From: Pirellulaceae bacterium
GTDB taxonomy: Bacteria; Planctomycetota; Planctomycetia; Pirellulales; Pirellulaceae
NCBI GenBank assembly: GCA_026004795.1
Contig: BPJV01000007.1
Span: 62,001-126,000 of the forward strand
Length of the DNA: 64,000 nt
Reading direction: 5' to 3'
Below are positions 8,282 to 16,543 of this stretch, one piece after another. The number at the start of each line of letters is the position of its first letter. The stretch's first letter is position 1. The notes beneath the pieces were generated by a model. That model saw nothing but the letters and a program-made list of their open reading frames with translations, was not told the origin of the DNA and did not search any database. The translations under genes and the position numbers were made by a program.

Positions 8282-9313
8282 ATGCTCGCCAGGTACCGTT
8301 GGTTTTTGCTGTGGTTGGCGTGCGTCTACGCCGGATGGCTGTTCCTGGTGCTTTACCATCACGCCTGGTCCGAGATTGCCCAGCGGTGGGGGATCTCCAT
8401 CGCCATGCTCTTCGGTTCGTTCGTGGCGGGCTCCACTCCCATGGGCGGTGGTACGATTGGCTTTCCAGTCCTGGTGGTACTTTTCGACGGTCCAGCATCG
8501 TTGGGACGCGATTTTGGCTTGGCGATACAGTCGGTGGGGATGGTTTCGGCATCGATCTTTATCTTGTCGCGGCGTCAGCCGCTGGCGTGGAACGTGCTGT
8601 GGCCAGCCATGGTGGGCAGCGCCGTGGGCTTGCTCGTCGGACTGACGTACATTGCGCCGGCCGTCGACGACTTAGTCGTCAAGCTGACGTTTGCCGTCAT
8701 CTGGGCTAGCTTCGGGCTGATGACGCTGTATCGACTCGGGGAATTGCAATCGATGCATGCCGTCGCCGATCCGGCCACCCCGCTACGGTTGGCCATGGCG
8801 GCGACGATCGGTTTGCTAGGAGGAGTCGTATCCTCGATCACCGGTGTGGGCATCGACATGCTGATCTACGCACTATTGGTCATGTACGACCGCTGTGATC
8901 TAAGAATCGCCATCCCAACTTCGGTTCTATTGATGGCGGGAACGAGTCTCATGGGGGTGATGCTCCGCAGTGGTCTTGCCGCAGTGGGCTGGTTGCCGGA
9001 GGGGTTTTCGTCCGAGCTGTTCTACTATTGGTTGGCAGCCGCGCCGGTCGTCGCGCTCGGCGCTCCTTGCGGCGCACTGGTGGTAAGTCGCATCGGACGT
9101 GTGCCGGTCTTGGTGTTCGTCGCCTTGTTATGCGTGTGGCAATACGTGTGGATTGCCTGGGATTCCCAATTGGCACTGGCGCCGCTAGCGATATCGCTGG
9201 CGGCAATCGGCCTGCTGTTCGGAGTTTTCAACTGGTTGCACGGACTGAAAGGTGGCACCATGGAAACGCCGCTCCTGCCGGCGAATATCGCGACCGAATC
9301 GCCCCCCGATTGA
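8282..9313 (+). CDS. TauE/SafE family membrane transporter (anion or sulfite exporter family)
   Basis: This is a hydrophobic protein of 343 residues with about eight predicted membrane helices. The family signature repeats appear twice: a Gly-rich GSFVAGSTPMGGGTIGFPVL in the first half and IGLLGGVVSSITGVGIDMLIY in the second, the internal duplication typical of TauE/SafE (COG0730). Members export sulfite, sulfoacetate or related anions, and many are uncharacterised. The ATG at 8282 comes 8 bp after the pyrophosphatase stop, so the two genes are probably cotranscribed. Pyrophosphate removal drives sulfate activation by ATP sulfurylase, whose small subunit gene is 55 kb away in this window, so a sulfur link is possible but not shown. 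It converges with the topoisomerase operon, 85 bp apart. Confidence 0.85.
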   Translation: MLARYRWFLLWLACVYAGWLFLVLYHHAWSEIAQRWGISIAMLFGSFVAGSTPMGGGTIGFPVLVVLFDGPASLGRDFGLAIQSVGMVSASIFILSRRQPLAWNVLWPAMVGSAVGLLVGLTYIAPAVDDLVVKLTFAVIWASFGLMTLYRLGELQSMHAVADPATPLRLAMAATIGLLGGVVSSITGVGIDMLIYALLVMYDRCDLRIAIPTSVLLMAGTSLMGVMLRSGLAAVGWLPEGFSSELFYYWLAAAPVVALGAPCGALVVSRIGRVPVLVFVALLCVWQYVWIAWDSQLALAPLAISLAAIGLLFGVFNWLHGLKGGTMETPLLPANIATESPPD

Positions 9314-9398
9314 GCAACATCCGCCCACGGGCTGCGTCCCGATGGATCAAGGTGCGCGCGCAGGTGCGACTACGAATGCCCATCTAACGAGGGGCCCA

Positions 9399-11318
9399 TC
9401 ACACGTCGATATCTTGAGCCTCTTCGGCGCGATCCATGATGAAGCGGAAGCGGGCCGATGCGTCGCGGCCCATCAAATCGGCAACTACGCGATCGGTTTC
9501 CAGGTGGTCGTCGATCTCCACGCGGAGCAGCCGACGAGTGGCTGGGTTGAGCGTCGTCTCCCACAGGTCCTTGGCCATCATCTCTCCCAATCCTTTGAAT
9601 CGCGTGATCTCCGGCTTGGATCGCTTATCGGCCCGTGCCAAAATCCGATCGCGTGCTTCCTCGTCGGCGGCGTAGAAGGTTTCTTTGCCGATATCGATGC
9701 GATACAGAGGCGGTACGGCGATGAAGACCCGCCCTTCTTGGATGAGCGAGGGCATGTGCCGGTAGAAGAAGGTTAACAGGAGCGTGGTGATATGATGGCC
9801 GTCGGAATCGGCATCGGCCAGCAGGATAATGCGATCGTAGCGGACGCGGCCGGGGTCCATGTTCTTGCCAATGCCGCATCCCAGGGCAGTGACCAGATCT
9901 TGCAACTCCTTGTTCTCGAGGACTTTTTTCAACGAAGCGCTCTCCGTGTTCAACACCTTGCCGCGTAGGGGGAGGATGGCCTGGTAGTTCTTGTCCCGCC
10001 CCTGCTTGGCCGTACCACCGGCCGAGTCTCCCTCGACGATGAACAGTTCGGAACCTTCCCGGCCCGCGGCTAAACAATCGCTGAGTTTGCCCGGCAATGC
10101 GGCTCCTTTGGCCGTCAGCGACTTGCGGGAAATCGACTCGGAAGCGGCGCGCGAAGCAGCCCGCGCCCGCGCGGCAGCGATGACCCGTGCCACGATCGCC
10201 TCGGCCACCGAACGATTGTTGTTCAGCCACTGCTCGAGCGAGGAACGCATGGCGGAATCCAGCACCGGCTGGACCTCGGGATTGTTCAACCGATCCTTGG
10301 TCTGCCCCTGGAACTGAGGATCCGGAATGAAGACGGAGACGATGGCGATCAAGCCCTCGCGAATGTCCTCGTGAGTGATCTTTACACCGCGCGGGATCAG
10401 GTTGTGGGTATCCAGATAGTTGCGCACGGCTTTGCTCAATCCAGCGCGAAAGCCGTTCTCATGGGTCCCGCCGCTGCCGGTGGGAATCCCATTGACGTAC
10501 GACCGCACGTGCTCGTCGGTCGCCTCGGACCATTTCAGCGCCACTTCGATTCGCTCATCCCCGTCGCGCTGCATCGTAAAAGGCACCTCGTGAATTGGCC
10601 GCGCCTGCCGCTCGGCAAACACCTTATCGAGATAATCGACGATCCCCTGCTCGTGAAGAAAGACCTCCTTCTTCCCCTGAGTCTCGTCGATGAATGTCAC
10701 CTTGATGCCGCGATGCAGAAAACTGGTCACCTCCAGCCGCGTGCGAATCAGCTCTGGATTGAATTCCGTCTTGGGGAAGATGGTCGGGTCGGGCGTGAAG
10801 GTGATCGAAGTACCGGACCCGCGAAATGTCCCCTTGGCTTTTTGCAGCTTGGTCGTCGGCTTGCCTTGAGAAAACTCCATCCGATACTGGCTACCATCGC
10901 GGCGCACGACGGCGATCAGTTTTTTCGACAGCGCATTGACTGCCGACGCCCCCACTCCATGCAGTCCCCCGGAGGTCTTGTAGTTCTTTCCTTCGAACTT
11001 TCCACCGGCATGCAGTTGGGTGAGGACCATTTCCAGTGCCGATTTCTTCGTCTTGCTGTGCTTGTCGACCGGAATGCCACGCCCATTGTCGGCGACCGTT
11101 ACCGTCGAGCCATCTTTGTGCAGCGTGACCGTAATCTCCGTGGCATAGCCATTCATGGCTTCGTCGACGGCGTTGTCCAAGATCTCCCACACCAGATGGT
11201 GCAGTCCGGCGGTGCCCACGCCGCCGATGTACATGCCCGGCCGCTTGCGCACCGGTTCCAGCCCCTCGAGGGCAATGATGTCGTCGGCGCTATACGTTGT
11301 CTTGCTAACCGTTGCCAT
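9399..11318 (-). CDS. parE: Type IIA DNA topoisomerase, ATPase (B) subunit
   Basis: This is the ATP-binding and TOPRIM subunit of gyrase or topoisomerase IV. The GHKL ATPase domain shows EILDNAVDEAMNGY, VADNGRGIPV and GGLHGVGASAVNALS. The transducer segment is followed by the TOPRIM motifs EGDSAGGTAKQGRDKNYQAI and DADSDGHHI, with the acidic metal ligands intact, and the conserved C terminus includes RFKGLGEMM. The length of 639 residues fits ParE and also short gyrase B proteins without the long insert of Enterobacteria. I call it ParE-like because its partner is adjacent and lacks a canonical GyrA box, but a gyrase assignment cannot be excluded. It is downstream of the A subunit with a 90-bp gap, giving an A-then-B operon on the minus strand. 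Confidence 0.9.
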   Translation of the reverse strand: MATVSKTTYSADDIIALEGLEPVRKRPGMYIGGVGTAGLHHLVWEILDNAVDEAMNGYATEITVTLHKDGSTVTVADNGRGIPVDKHSKTKKSALEMVLTQLHAGGKFEGKNYKTSGGLHGVGASAVNALSKKLIAVVRRDGSQYRMEFSQGKPTTKLQKAKGTFRGSGTSITFTPDPTIFPKTEFNPELIRTRLEVTSFLHRGIKVTFIDETQGKKEVFLHEQGIVDYLDKVFAERQARPIHEVPFTMQRDGDERIEVALKWSEATDEHVRSYVNGIPTGSGGTHENGFRAGLSKAVRNYLDTHNLIPRGVKITHEDIREGLIAIVSVFIPDPQFQGQTKDRLNNPEVQPVLDSAMRSSLEQWLNNNRSVAEAIVARVIAAARARAASRAASESISRKSLTAKGAALPGKLSDCLAAGREGSELFIVEGDSAGGTAKQGRDKNYQAILPLRGKVLNTESASLKKVLENKELQDLVTALGCGIGKNMDPGRVRYDRIILLADADSDGHHITTLLLTFFYRHMPSLIQEGRVFIAVPPLYRIDIGKETFYAADEEARDRILARADKRSKPEITRFKGLGEMMAKDLWETTLNPATRRLLRVEIDDHLETDRVVADLMGRDASARFRFIMDRAEEAQDIDV

Positions 11319-11408
11319 GGGTATTCTCGATGGTCGATGGGTTGGGGGATCGATGATTGAAGGATCGGTGCCGCTGCCGGTGGTGCCGTTGCCACGTCAC
11401 CGAGCCGC

Positions 11409-13844
11409 TTAGGTATCGAGCGGATCGGGGGCAGTCGGTGGCGGCTCGATAACGCGTACGATCTTGCCATTCTTTTGGATTTCCAGACCGCGTCCGCCCC
11501 GCGAGGTGATGCGATACTTGGCCGTGGAGATCGTTTTCTGTGCACCCCGATTGGTTTCTACCACCAACAGGTCGCGATCGCCGGTCGAGGCCTTGAAGCC
11601 GATGAGTTGATCGTTCTTATCGAGCTTGATGAGCATCACTCCCTTCCCGGGGCCGGATAGATAATTGACCTCTTCGGCAGGACAGACCATCGCTCGGCAT
11701 TGATTGCTGATCGCCAGAATCGTTTCATCGCCGTGAATGGCCGCCACCCCCACGATCTCGGCCCCCGGTGCGACGCGGGCGAAACGACGGCCGGAGCGGG
11801 TCGAGGGTTCGGCAAAGGGGGCCAAGCCGAAGCGTAGAGCCAAACCGTTGCTGGCCACCGCCAGTCCATGAACCTCTGGACAATACTCCGGGCGTTTCGG
11901 ATCCTCCTCGATGTTGCCGATCACTCGCCGGTCCATCGACAGGGCGGCCACGATCCGTTCTCCATCCTTTAGTTTGAACAGTTTCTGAACCGGTTCCCCG
12001 TAGCCGGTGGACGCCGGCACATCGATCAGCCGTGCGGTGTAGCACACGCCGTAAGAGGAAAAGAGAGCGATGGTGCTGCGCGTACTGCCGGCCACGCAGG
12101 CCAGCACGCGGTCTCCTTCTCGCAGGCGACTCTTGGTGGGATCAGCGATCTGTTTTTGCCGTTTGATCCACCCATCGGCGGTCACCAGCACATGGCAATC
12201 CTCTTCGACGATGAAGTCTTCCGCGGAATACTGGGCAACTTCATCGTCGGTGACGATCTCGGTCCGTCGTCGCGCCGAGGGCGTCTTGCCGAATTGTTCG
12301 ATGACACTCTCGATTTCCTCACGCACGATCTTCCATCGCCCCGAGGCGTTGGTATCGTCGGTGCTCTCCTTCAATAATCGCTCGATGGCCTGTGCCCGCT
12401 TGCGTTTTTCGTCCAATTCCTGCTGGATGAGATTGATCTCCAAACGCGCCAGCCGGTAGAGCTTCAACTCCAGGATGGCGTCGGTCTGCTCGGCATCCAA
12501 CCCTCCTTTCTCCGCCGGAAATCGTTTCATGATCTTCTCGGCCGCATCCGCCTTGCCATCACTTTTGCGGATGATCCGCAAGATCTCATCCAGGGCGTCG
12601 AAGATCAGCACAAACCCTTCCAGGATATGCATCCGCCGCCGCAAACCATCGAGTTCTTGCTGCAACCTGGCGGTGACGACATCCAAGCGGAAATGGAGGA
12701 AGTGCCACAGGATCTCTTTCAACCCCAATCGCTCGGGGCGGCCGACCTCCGGATTCTCCGTGGGAACCAAGCAGGTGAGGTTGACGTTGAAATTCGTTTG
12801 TAGGTGCGTGTTCTTGTACAGGTAGGCCAGCACCTTCTCCGGGTCGGCATCCTTCTTGAGGGTCAGGTCGATTTGGATCTCCTCGGTCGAAAGATCGCGC
12901 ACGTCGTCGATCAAAGGCATTTTGCCGTTGACGACCAGGTTCGCAATCTGTTCGACGAGAGTCGCCTTGTTGACGCCGTAGGGGATCGAGGTGATGCGTA
13001 GAATCTTCTGACCACGAGGCGCATCGACCAGTTCCGAGGTCCCGCGCACCTTGATGGCGCCCTGGCCAGTCCGGTAGATCTCCCGCAACTCTTCCTTGGT
13101 GTTGATCACCTGGCCGCCGGTGGGAAAGTCGGGGCCATGAATCGCATCGTTGGCGACGAGTTGATAATCTTTGATTTCCGGATCGCGGAGCAATTTTAAT
13201 AGCGCCCGACTTACTTCGGCCAGATTGTGGGGCGGAATGTTCGTCGCCATTCCCACGGCGATGCCGGTCGCACCATTGACCAGCAGATTCGGAATCCGGC
13301 TGGGGAGGACCACCGGCTCCTGCCGTGTCCCATCGTAGTTGGGACGAAAAGGAACAATGCGGGGACCGACATCGCGCAGAATCTCTGCCGCGATCGGAGC
13401 CAAGCGACATTCGGTATAACGCGGGGCGGCTGCATTATCCCCGTCGATCGAACCGAAATTGCCGATGCCGTCGACCAACGGCTCGCGCATGGCCCACGGC
13501 TGGGCCATGCGTACCAGAGCGTCATACACCGATGCCTCGCCGTGCGGGTGGTAGTTCCCCGTGACGTTACCGCAGACGAACATGCATTTGCGGGGCTTGG
13601 CGTCGGCGGTAATCCCCAACTGCCCCATGGCGTAGAGGATCCGCCGCTGCACCGGTTTGAGGCCATCGCGCACATCGGGCAAGGCGCGACTGGTGATGAC
13701 CGATAGGGAATAATTGAGGTAGCGCGTCTGAGCGGCCGCACGCAAGGCTACCGGCTCAATGCTCCCCCCTGTGGGATCGGATTTTCCGTTATCTCGATGT
13801 TTCGATGCTGGCTTGTCCGAATTGCGTGGCCGTCGTTTGGCCAT
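11409..13844 (-). CDS. parC: Type IIA DNA topoisomerase, cleavage (A) subunit
   Basis: This is the DNA-cleaving subunit that pairs with the B subunit downstream. The catalytic Tyr143 lies in APRYTECRL, and the winged-helix segment GNYHPHGEASVYDALVRMAQ is intact. A coiled coil with VLIFDALDEILRIIR follows, then a C-terminal beta-pinwheel from about residue 520. The position equal to Ser83 of E. coli GyrA is Ala104 (HGEAS), while the position of Asp87 remains Asp108. No QRRGGKG-type GyrA box occurs at the first blade, but a SRGGRG motif occurs near the very C terminus. The first 30 residues are a basic, disordered extension. The start is fixed by a perfect AAGGAGGT site, read on the minus strand, 8 bases upstream. 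Confidence 0.9.
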   Translation of the reverse strand: MAKRRPRNSDKPASKHRDNGKSDPTGGSIEPVALRAAAQTRYLNYSLSVITSRALPDVRDGLKPVQRRILYAMGQLGITADAKPRKCMFVCGNVTGNYHPHGEASVYDALVRMAQPWAMREPLVDGIGNFGSIDGDNAAAPRYTECRLAPIAAEILRDVGPRIVPFRPNYDGTRQEPVVLPSRIPNLLVNGATGIAVGMATNIPPHNLAEVSRALLKLLRDPEIKDYQLVANDAIHGPDFPTGGQVINTKEELREIYRTGQGAIKVRGTSELVDAPRGQKILRITSIPYGVNKATLVEQIANLVVNGKMPLIDDVRDLSTEEIQIDLTLKKDADPEKVLAYLYKNTHLQTNFNVNLTCLVPTENPEVGRPERLGLKEILWHFLHFRLDVVTARLQQELDGLRRRMHILEGFVLIFDALDEILRIIRKSDGKADAAEKIMKRFPAEKGGLDAEQTDAILELKLYRLARLEINLIQQELDEKRKRAQAIERLLKESTDDTNASGRWKIVREEIESVIEQFGKTPSARRRTEIVTDDEVAQYSAEDFIVEEDCHVLVTADGWIKRQKQIADPTKSRLREGDRVLACVAGSTRSTIALFSSYGVCYTARLIDVPASTGYGEPVQKLFKLKDGERIVAALSMDRRVIGNIEEDPKRPEYCPEVHGLAVASNGLALRFGLAPFAEPSTRSGRRFARVAPGAEIVGVAAIHGDETILAISNQCRAMVCPAEEVNYLSGPGKGVMLIKLDKNDQLIGFKASTGDRDLLVVETNRGAQKTISTAKYRITSRGGRGLEIQKNGKIVRVIEPPPTAPDPLDT

Positions 13845-13852
13845 GAATGCCT

Positions 13853-13913
13853 ACCTCCTTCGTAAATAATCGTAGCGTTCGGACCTCCGTGCCGAAGATC
13901 TTTTCTAATTATA
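13853..13913 (-). promoter_or_regulatory. Strong Shine-Dalgarno site and candidate -10 box for the topoisomerase operon
   Basis: Read on the minus strand, AAGGAGGT occupies 13860-13853, eight bases before the ATG at 13844. Further upstream a perfect TATAAT occupies 13913-13908, which would place transcription initiation near 13900 with a leader of about 55 bases. No good -35 hexamer was found at 16-18 bases from it. The ribosome-binding site is firm; the promoter is tentative. Confidence 0.5.
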
Positions 13914-14139
13914 GAGAATGGAAGAAGCGGATAGCTTTTCGCGATTGCGGCGAACAGTCAAGGCCGATCGGCTTTGTGGCCGGTGGTGATTCTGTCGCTA
14001 CTAAGGAATGAACTTGCCTCGGCACAGAAAGATGGATCGTAGTTTTCGCTCCGTATACTTGATTCGAGGCCCGCGGACCGATGAAACGAGCCAGGTAGCG
14101 CCCTGCCGCGGCGAGGTCGACAGGAAGTTGAGAATCGGT

Positions 14140-14168
14140 TTGCGTGCAGTGTATCGCCCTGGGATAAT
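14140..14168 (+). promoter_or_regulatory. Sigma-70-like promoter for the small secreted protein gene at 14204
   Basis: TTGCGT at 14140-14145 and GATAAT at 14163-14168 are separated by exactly 17 bases. Each matches the consensus in four or five of six positions. The predicted start of transcription near 14175 leaves a leader of about 30 bases before the ATG at 14204, which includes the AAGGA ribosome-binding site at 14191-14195. Confidence 0.5.
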
Positions 14169-14203
14169 GAGCATTTGTGGGATGACAGCCAAGGATGAAG
14201 ACC

Positions 14204-14578
14204 ATGAAACGGATCAAAACAGGTTTGGTGGCGTGCGTTTTGATGGTGGCCGGTACTGCTGGTCAGGTATGGGCTCAAGAGGGTGCTGGGTACTCTCCAC
14301 CAGCGTTCGGTAACTGGTACACCAATGGGGAAATGAATCGTGCCACGGCCCCGTTGTACGTATCGCCGTTACCGGTACCTCAGTGGGTAGGCCATACCTA
14401 CATCACCTACCAACCCTTTTATCCCCACGAGTTCATGCACCATGCGCACGGCCATCGCTACCATACCTACTATGACAATGGTCGGGGGCTGAATCGGACT
14501 GCCGTTCGCTACTCCGTCGCTCCGTTCGGAGCACTGGGCAGAGGCATCGTCAAGGCGATTTCTCGTCCCCGCCCGTAA
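14204..14578 (+). CDS. Small secreted protein, Tyr/His-rich, unknown function
   Basis: The ATG at 14204 is preceded by AAGGA with 8-base spacing; the in-frame ATG at 14195 overlaps that site and is less likely. A clear Sec signal peptide spans residues 1 to about 25 (MKRIKTGLVACVLMVAGTAG, then a cleavage context of WAQ). The mature protein of about 100 residues has no Cys and is rich in Tyr, His and Pro, with the stretch PHEFMHHAHGHRYHTYYDNG in its middle and a basic C terminus. The His cluster could bind metal, but no family is recognised. The following gene encodes a secreted protein of similar size and composition; the two may be divergent paralogues. Its own sigma-70-like promoter precedes it. 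Confidence 0.75.
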   Translation: MKRIKTGLVACVLMVAGTAGQVWAQEGAGYSPPAFGNWYTNGEMNRATAPLYVSPLPVPQWVGHTYITYQPFYPHEFMHHAHGHRYHTYYDNGRGLNRTAVRYSVAPFGALGRGIVKAISRPRP

Positions 14579-14682
14579 GGTTCGGCCCGCCACCCCAGTT
14601 GCTTAGGGGCGGCCAAGGTGGTTGACGCGGTATTTTATTTTCCTTTCCCTGGCACTTGAGTTCGTGATTGAGGATCGAATTG

Positions 14683-15069
14683 ATGACACGGTCATGCGTA
14701 TTGGCGATGGCGATCTCGCTGGGGGCCATCCTGTGCAGCACGGCGACTGCAGGGGGCCCTCGTGGGAGGTGGTTTGGTGGCATGGCAGCCCGCGGGGCGG
14801 CATGGAACGAAGCGATGGCCCAGACGCGGCCGTGGCATGGCGATTACTACTATCTCCCGTACGGACACCCGGTCGCCCTGGTTGTCCCCCCCAACGCCGT
14901 CATGCAGCAGAATTATTCCTGGGGGGTCTCACAGAACACGATGACTCCCATTCCCCACCAGTACATGCCGCAGCTCAACCCGGCTGTTGGCGGCCCGTTT
15001 TACGCCACGCCGCCGTGGCCTAGCCACACCAATCAGTTTGGCGTCTATCCGGTTCGCGCCCCTTGGTAA
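14683..15069 (+). CDS. Small secreted protein, aromatic/Pro-rich, unknown function
   Basis: The ATG at 14683 follows GAGGA at 14670-14674 with 8-base spacing, which decides it over an upstream in-frame codon at 14668. A Sec signal peptide covers about residues 1-24 (MTRSCVLAMAISLGAILCST, then ATAGG). The mature part, about 100 residues, is rich in Gly, Pro, Tyr, Trp and Met, with YYYLPYGHPVALVVPPNAV and several PxxP-like stretches, and no Cys. It has no recognised domain. It shares with its upstream neighbour the length, the signal peptide, a YxxPxxHP-like centre and the short Pro-rich tail, which suggests an old duplication. A surface or matrix role is plausible but only inferred. Confidence 0.72.
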   Translation: MTRSCVLAMAISLGAILCSTATAGGPRGRWFGGMAARGAAWNEAMAQTRPWHGDYYYLPYGHPVALVVPPNAVMQQNYSWGVSQNTMTPIPHQYMPQLNPAVGGPFYATPPWPSHTNQFGVYPVRAPW

Positions 15070-15084
15070 GGTCTTCCTGCTCGT

Positions 15085-15858
15085 ATGGATGCCACCAGGG
15101 ACGTGACGTACCGATCGACGAACCCGCTACGTCCACAGCTGTTGGTCAGTGTGCAATCGGTCAGTGAAGCCCAGTTGGCCATGTCGGCAGGGGTTTCCTG
15201 GATTGATCTGAAGAACCCGGCCATCGGTGCGCTGGGTTCTCCCACAGCAGAGGTCGCCGGAAAAGTCGCCGCGTTGTTGCATCAGTGGCCGTCCCGCTCG
15301 GTAGCCGCCGGTGAGCTGGTCGAGGCCGATCGCGCTCGGTGGCGTAGCTTGGCGAGGCTATTTCCCGTGATCAAATTGGGGCTGCAACATACGATCGACA
15401 CGCCGTGGCCGGAGACGCTTGATGAAGCGTGCCGGTTGGTGGCCGACGCCGGCGCTACGCTTGTTCCCGCGGCTTATGCCGACTGCGAACGATGTGCCGC
15501 ACCGACCTGGGAGGAGGTGTTGCGCTACTGCATCCATCGCGCTCTCCCTTACCTGCTCATCGACACGGCAATCAAGGACGGTGGTTCTCTCTTGGACTGG
15601 CTCTCTTATGCCGAGCTGCAGGAGTTGACTCGCCGCGCAACGTTGGCTGGCATTGGTGTGGTATTGGCAGGGAATCTCTCTTTGGAATCGCTGCCACGAC
15701 TGGCTACTTTACCCGTGATGGCATTGGGAGTTCGCGGCGCGGCATGCCAGGGGGCACGATCGGGGAACATCGATGCGGAGAAACTTCGTAAACTAGTAGC
15801 AGTCCTCGACGCCCAACCACTGCCGGCCGGCGCTAATCCTCTGGAACGTGAGGCGTGA
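15085..15858 (+). CDS. mfnB: MfnB-type (5-formylfuran-3-yl)methyl phosphate synthase (DUF556 family)
   Basis: The N-terminal sequence LLVSVQSVSEAQLAMSAG followed by WIDLKNPAIGALGSP is the signature of the DUF556/MfnB family. Members condense two molecules of glyceraldehyde-3-phosphate to the furan precursor of methanofuran. The Lys in DLKNP matches the Schiff-base/active-site lysine region, and later KLGLQHT and LIDTAIKDGGSLLDWL are conserved strand-end motifs of this TIM barrel. The length of 257 residues is usual. Planctomycetes are known to carry methanofuran and tetrahydromethanopterin C1-transfer genes, so this enzyme fits that background. The remaining methanofuran genes are not in this window. 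The gene is followed closely by a small unknown gene. Confidence 0.85.
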   Translation: MDATRDVTYRSTNPLRPQLLVSVQSVSEAQLAMSAGVSWIDLKNPAIGALGSPTAEVAGKVAALLHQWPSRSVAAGELVEADRARWRSLARLFPVIKLGLQHTIDTPWPETLDEACRLVADAGATLVPAAYADCERCAAPTWEEVLRYCIHRALPYLLIDTAIKDGGSLLDWLSYAELQELTRRATLAGIGVVLAGNLSLESLPRLATLPVMALGVRGAACQGARSGNIDAEKLRKLVAVLDAQPLPAGANPLEREA

Positions 15859-15905
15859 GACGGACGGTCCTTCGCGTCGTGTTGAATTTCTCCCGGGAAC
15901 GTCGT

Positions 15906-16208
15906 ATGTCTTCGAGTTTCGACCGTGAACCACTGACCGGCGTTATTCGTTGCCAAGACAAGATCGTCGGCGGTATCGCCCTACCTACCACCGACACGCA
16001 GCAGTTTATCGACGAGTTCAATCATTGTTATGGGCCACTGAACCTGCACATCGATCCACCGGCATTCATCCCCGCAGTGGTGCGGTCGCTCTATCCGGTA
16101 GGAGCCTACCGCAATCTGCGTGCCCCGCACCACCGTCCGGACGATCGATCCGCTACGCCGCGACGGGATGAGGACGGGGAGGAGCGGTCGTCCACCGACG
16201 ACGGCTAA
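15906..16208 (+). CDS. Hypothetical protein, about 100 residues
   Basis: No family is recognised. The ATG at 15906 is chosen over a GTG at 15855 that would overlap the stop of mfnB; the sequence between the two is Arg-rich and less protein-like. The first half contains a beta-alpha pattern (GVIRCQDKIVGGIALPTTDT, then QQFIDEFNHCYGPLN), and the C-terminal 30 residues are charged and probably disordered (RPDDRSATPRRDEDGEERSS). There is no signal peptide or membrane helix. Its position directly behind mfnB suggests cotranscription, but nothing in the sequence ties it to cofactor synthesis. Confidence 0.55.
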   Translation: MSSSFDREPLTGVIRCQDKIVGGIALPTTDTQQFIDEFNHCYGPLNLHIDPPAFIPAVVRSLYPVGAYRNLRAPHHRPDDRSATPRRDEDGEERSSTDDG

Positions 16209-16543
16209 ACGCCCGATTCGCGGTGGCGTCACTTGCCGGCGGCACGCGATAGGCTTTTCGTGCCGGATCATGTCTCCCGCGGCGAGAACATTCGCATAGC
16301 GCAAACTTGCATCGAGTGCGGCACCTTCCTAGACTGGTTTTGTTAAGGTGGTGTGAAGTCACTTTCTTTTCTCCAGCGGGGTTTGCAATGAATTGCGACG
16401 ACGGGCAGGAACGGCCAACCAGCAGCGGAGGCGGCTTTTAGTCGTCGCCTGCTACGGTTCCGGTGCATCCTCTTGCCGCGGCGCAGTTCCAGCGAACATC
16501 CGCGGTGCTTGTTTTGTTTCCCTCCGGAAGAAAGGTGCACCCG
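16209..16543. other. Gene-free stretch before the EF-G-like gene
   Basis: About 335 bases without a supportable gene. The open frame of the EF-G-like protein extends back to 16463, but the extra residues are not conserved and the ATG at 16544 has an AGAAAGG ribosome-binding site. No terminator hairpin or clear promoter pair was identified. Confidence 0.45.

Noticed and set aside
10371-11360. 329-residue open frame opposite the topoisomerase B subunit
   Set aside because: Lies entirely over the conserved ATPase domain of the opposite strand; composition is a frame artefact.
16463-16543. Upstream start for the EF-G-like gene
   Set aside because: The 27 extra residues are not conserved in the family, and ATG 16544 has an AGAAAGG site.
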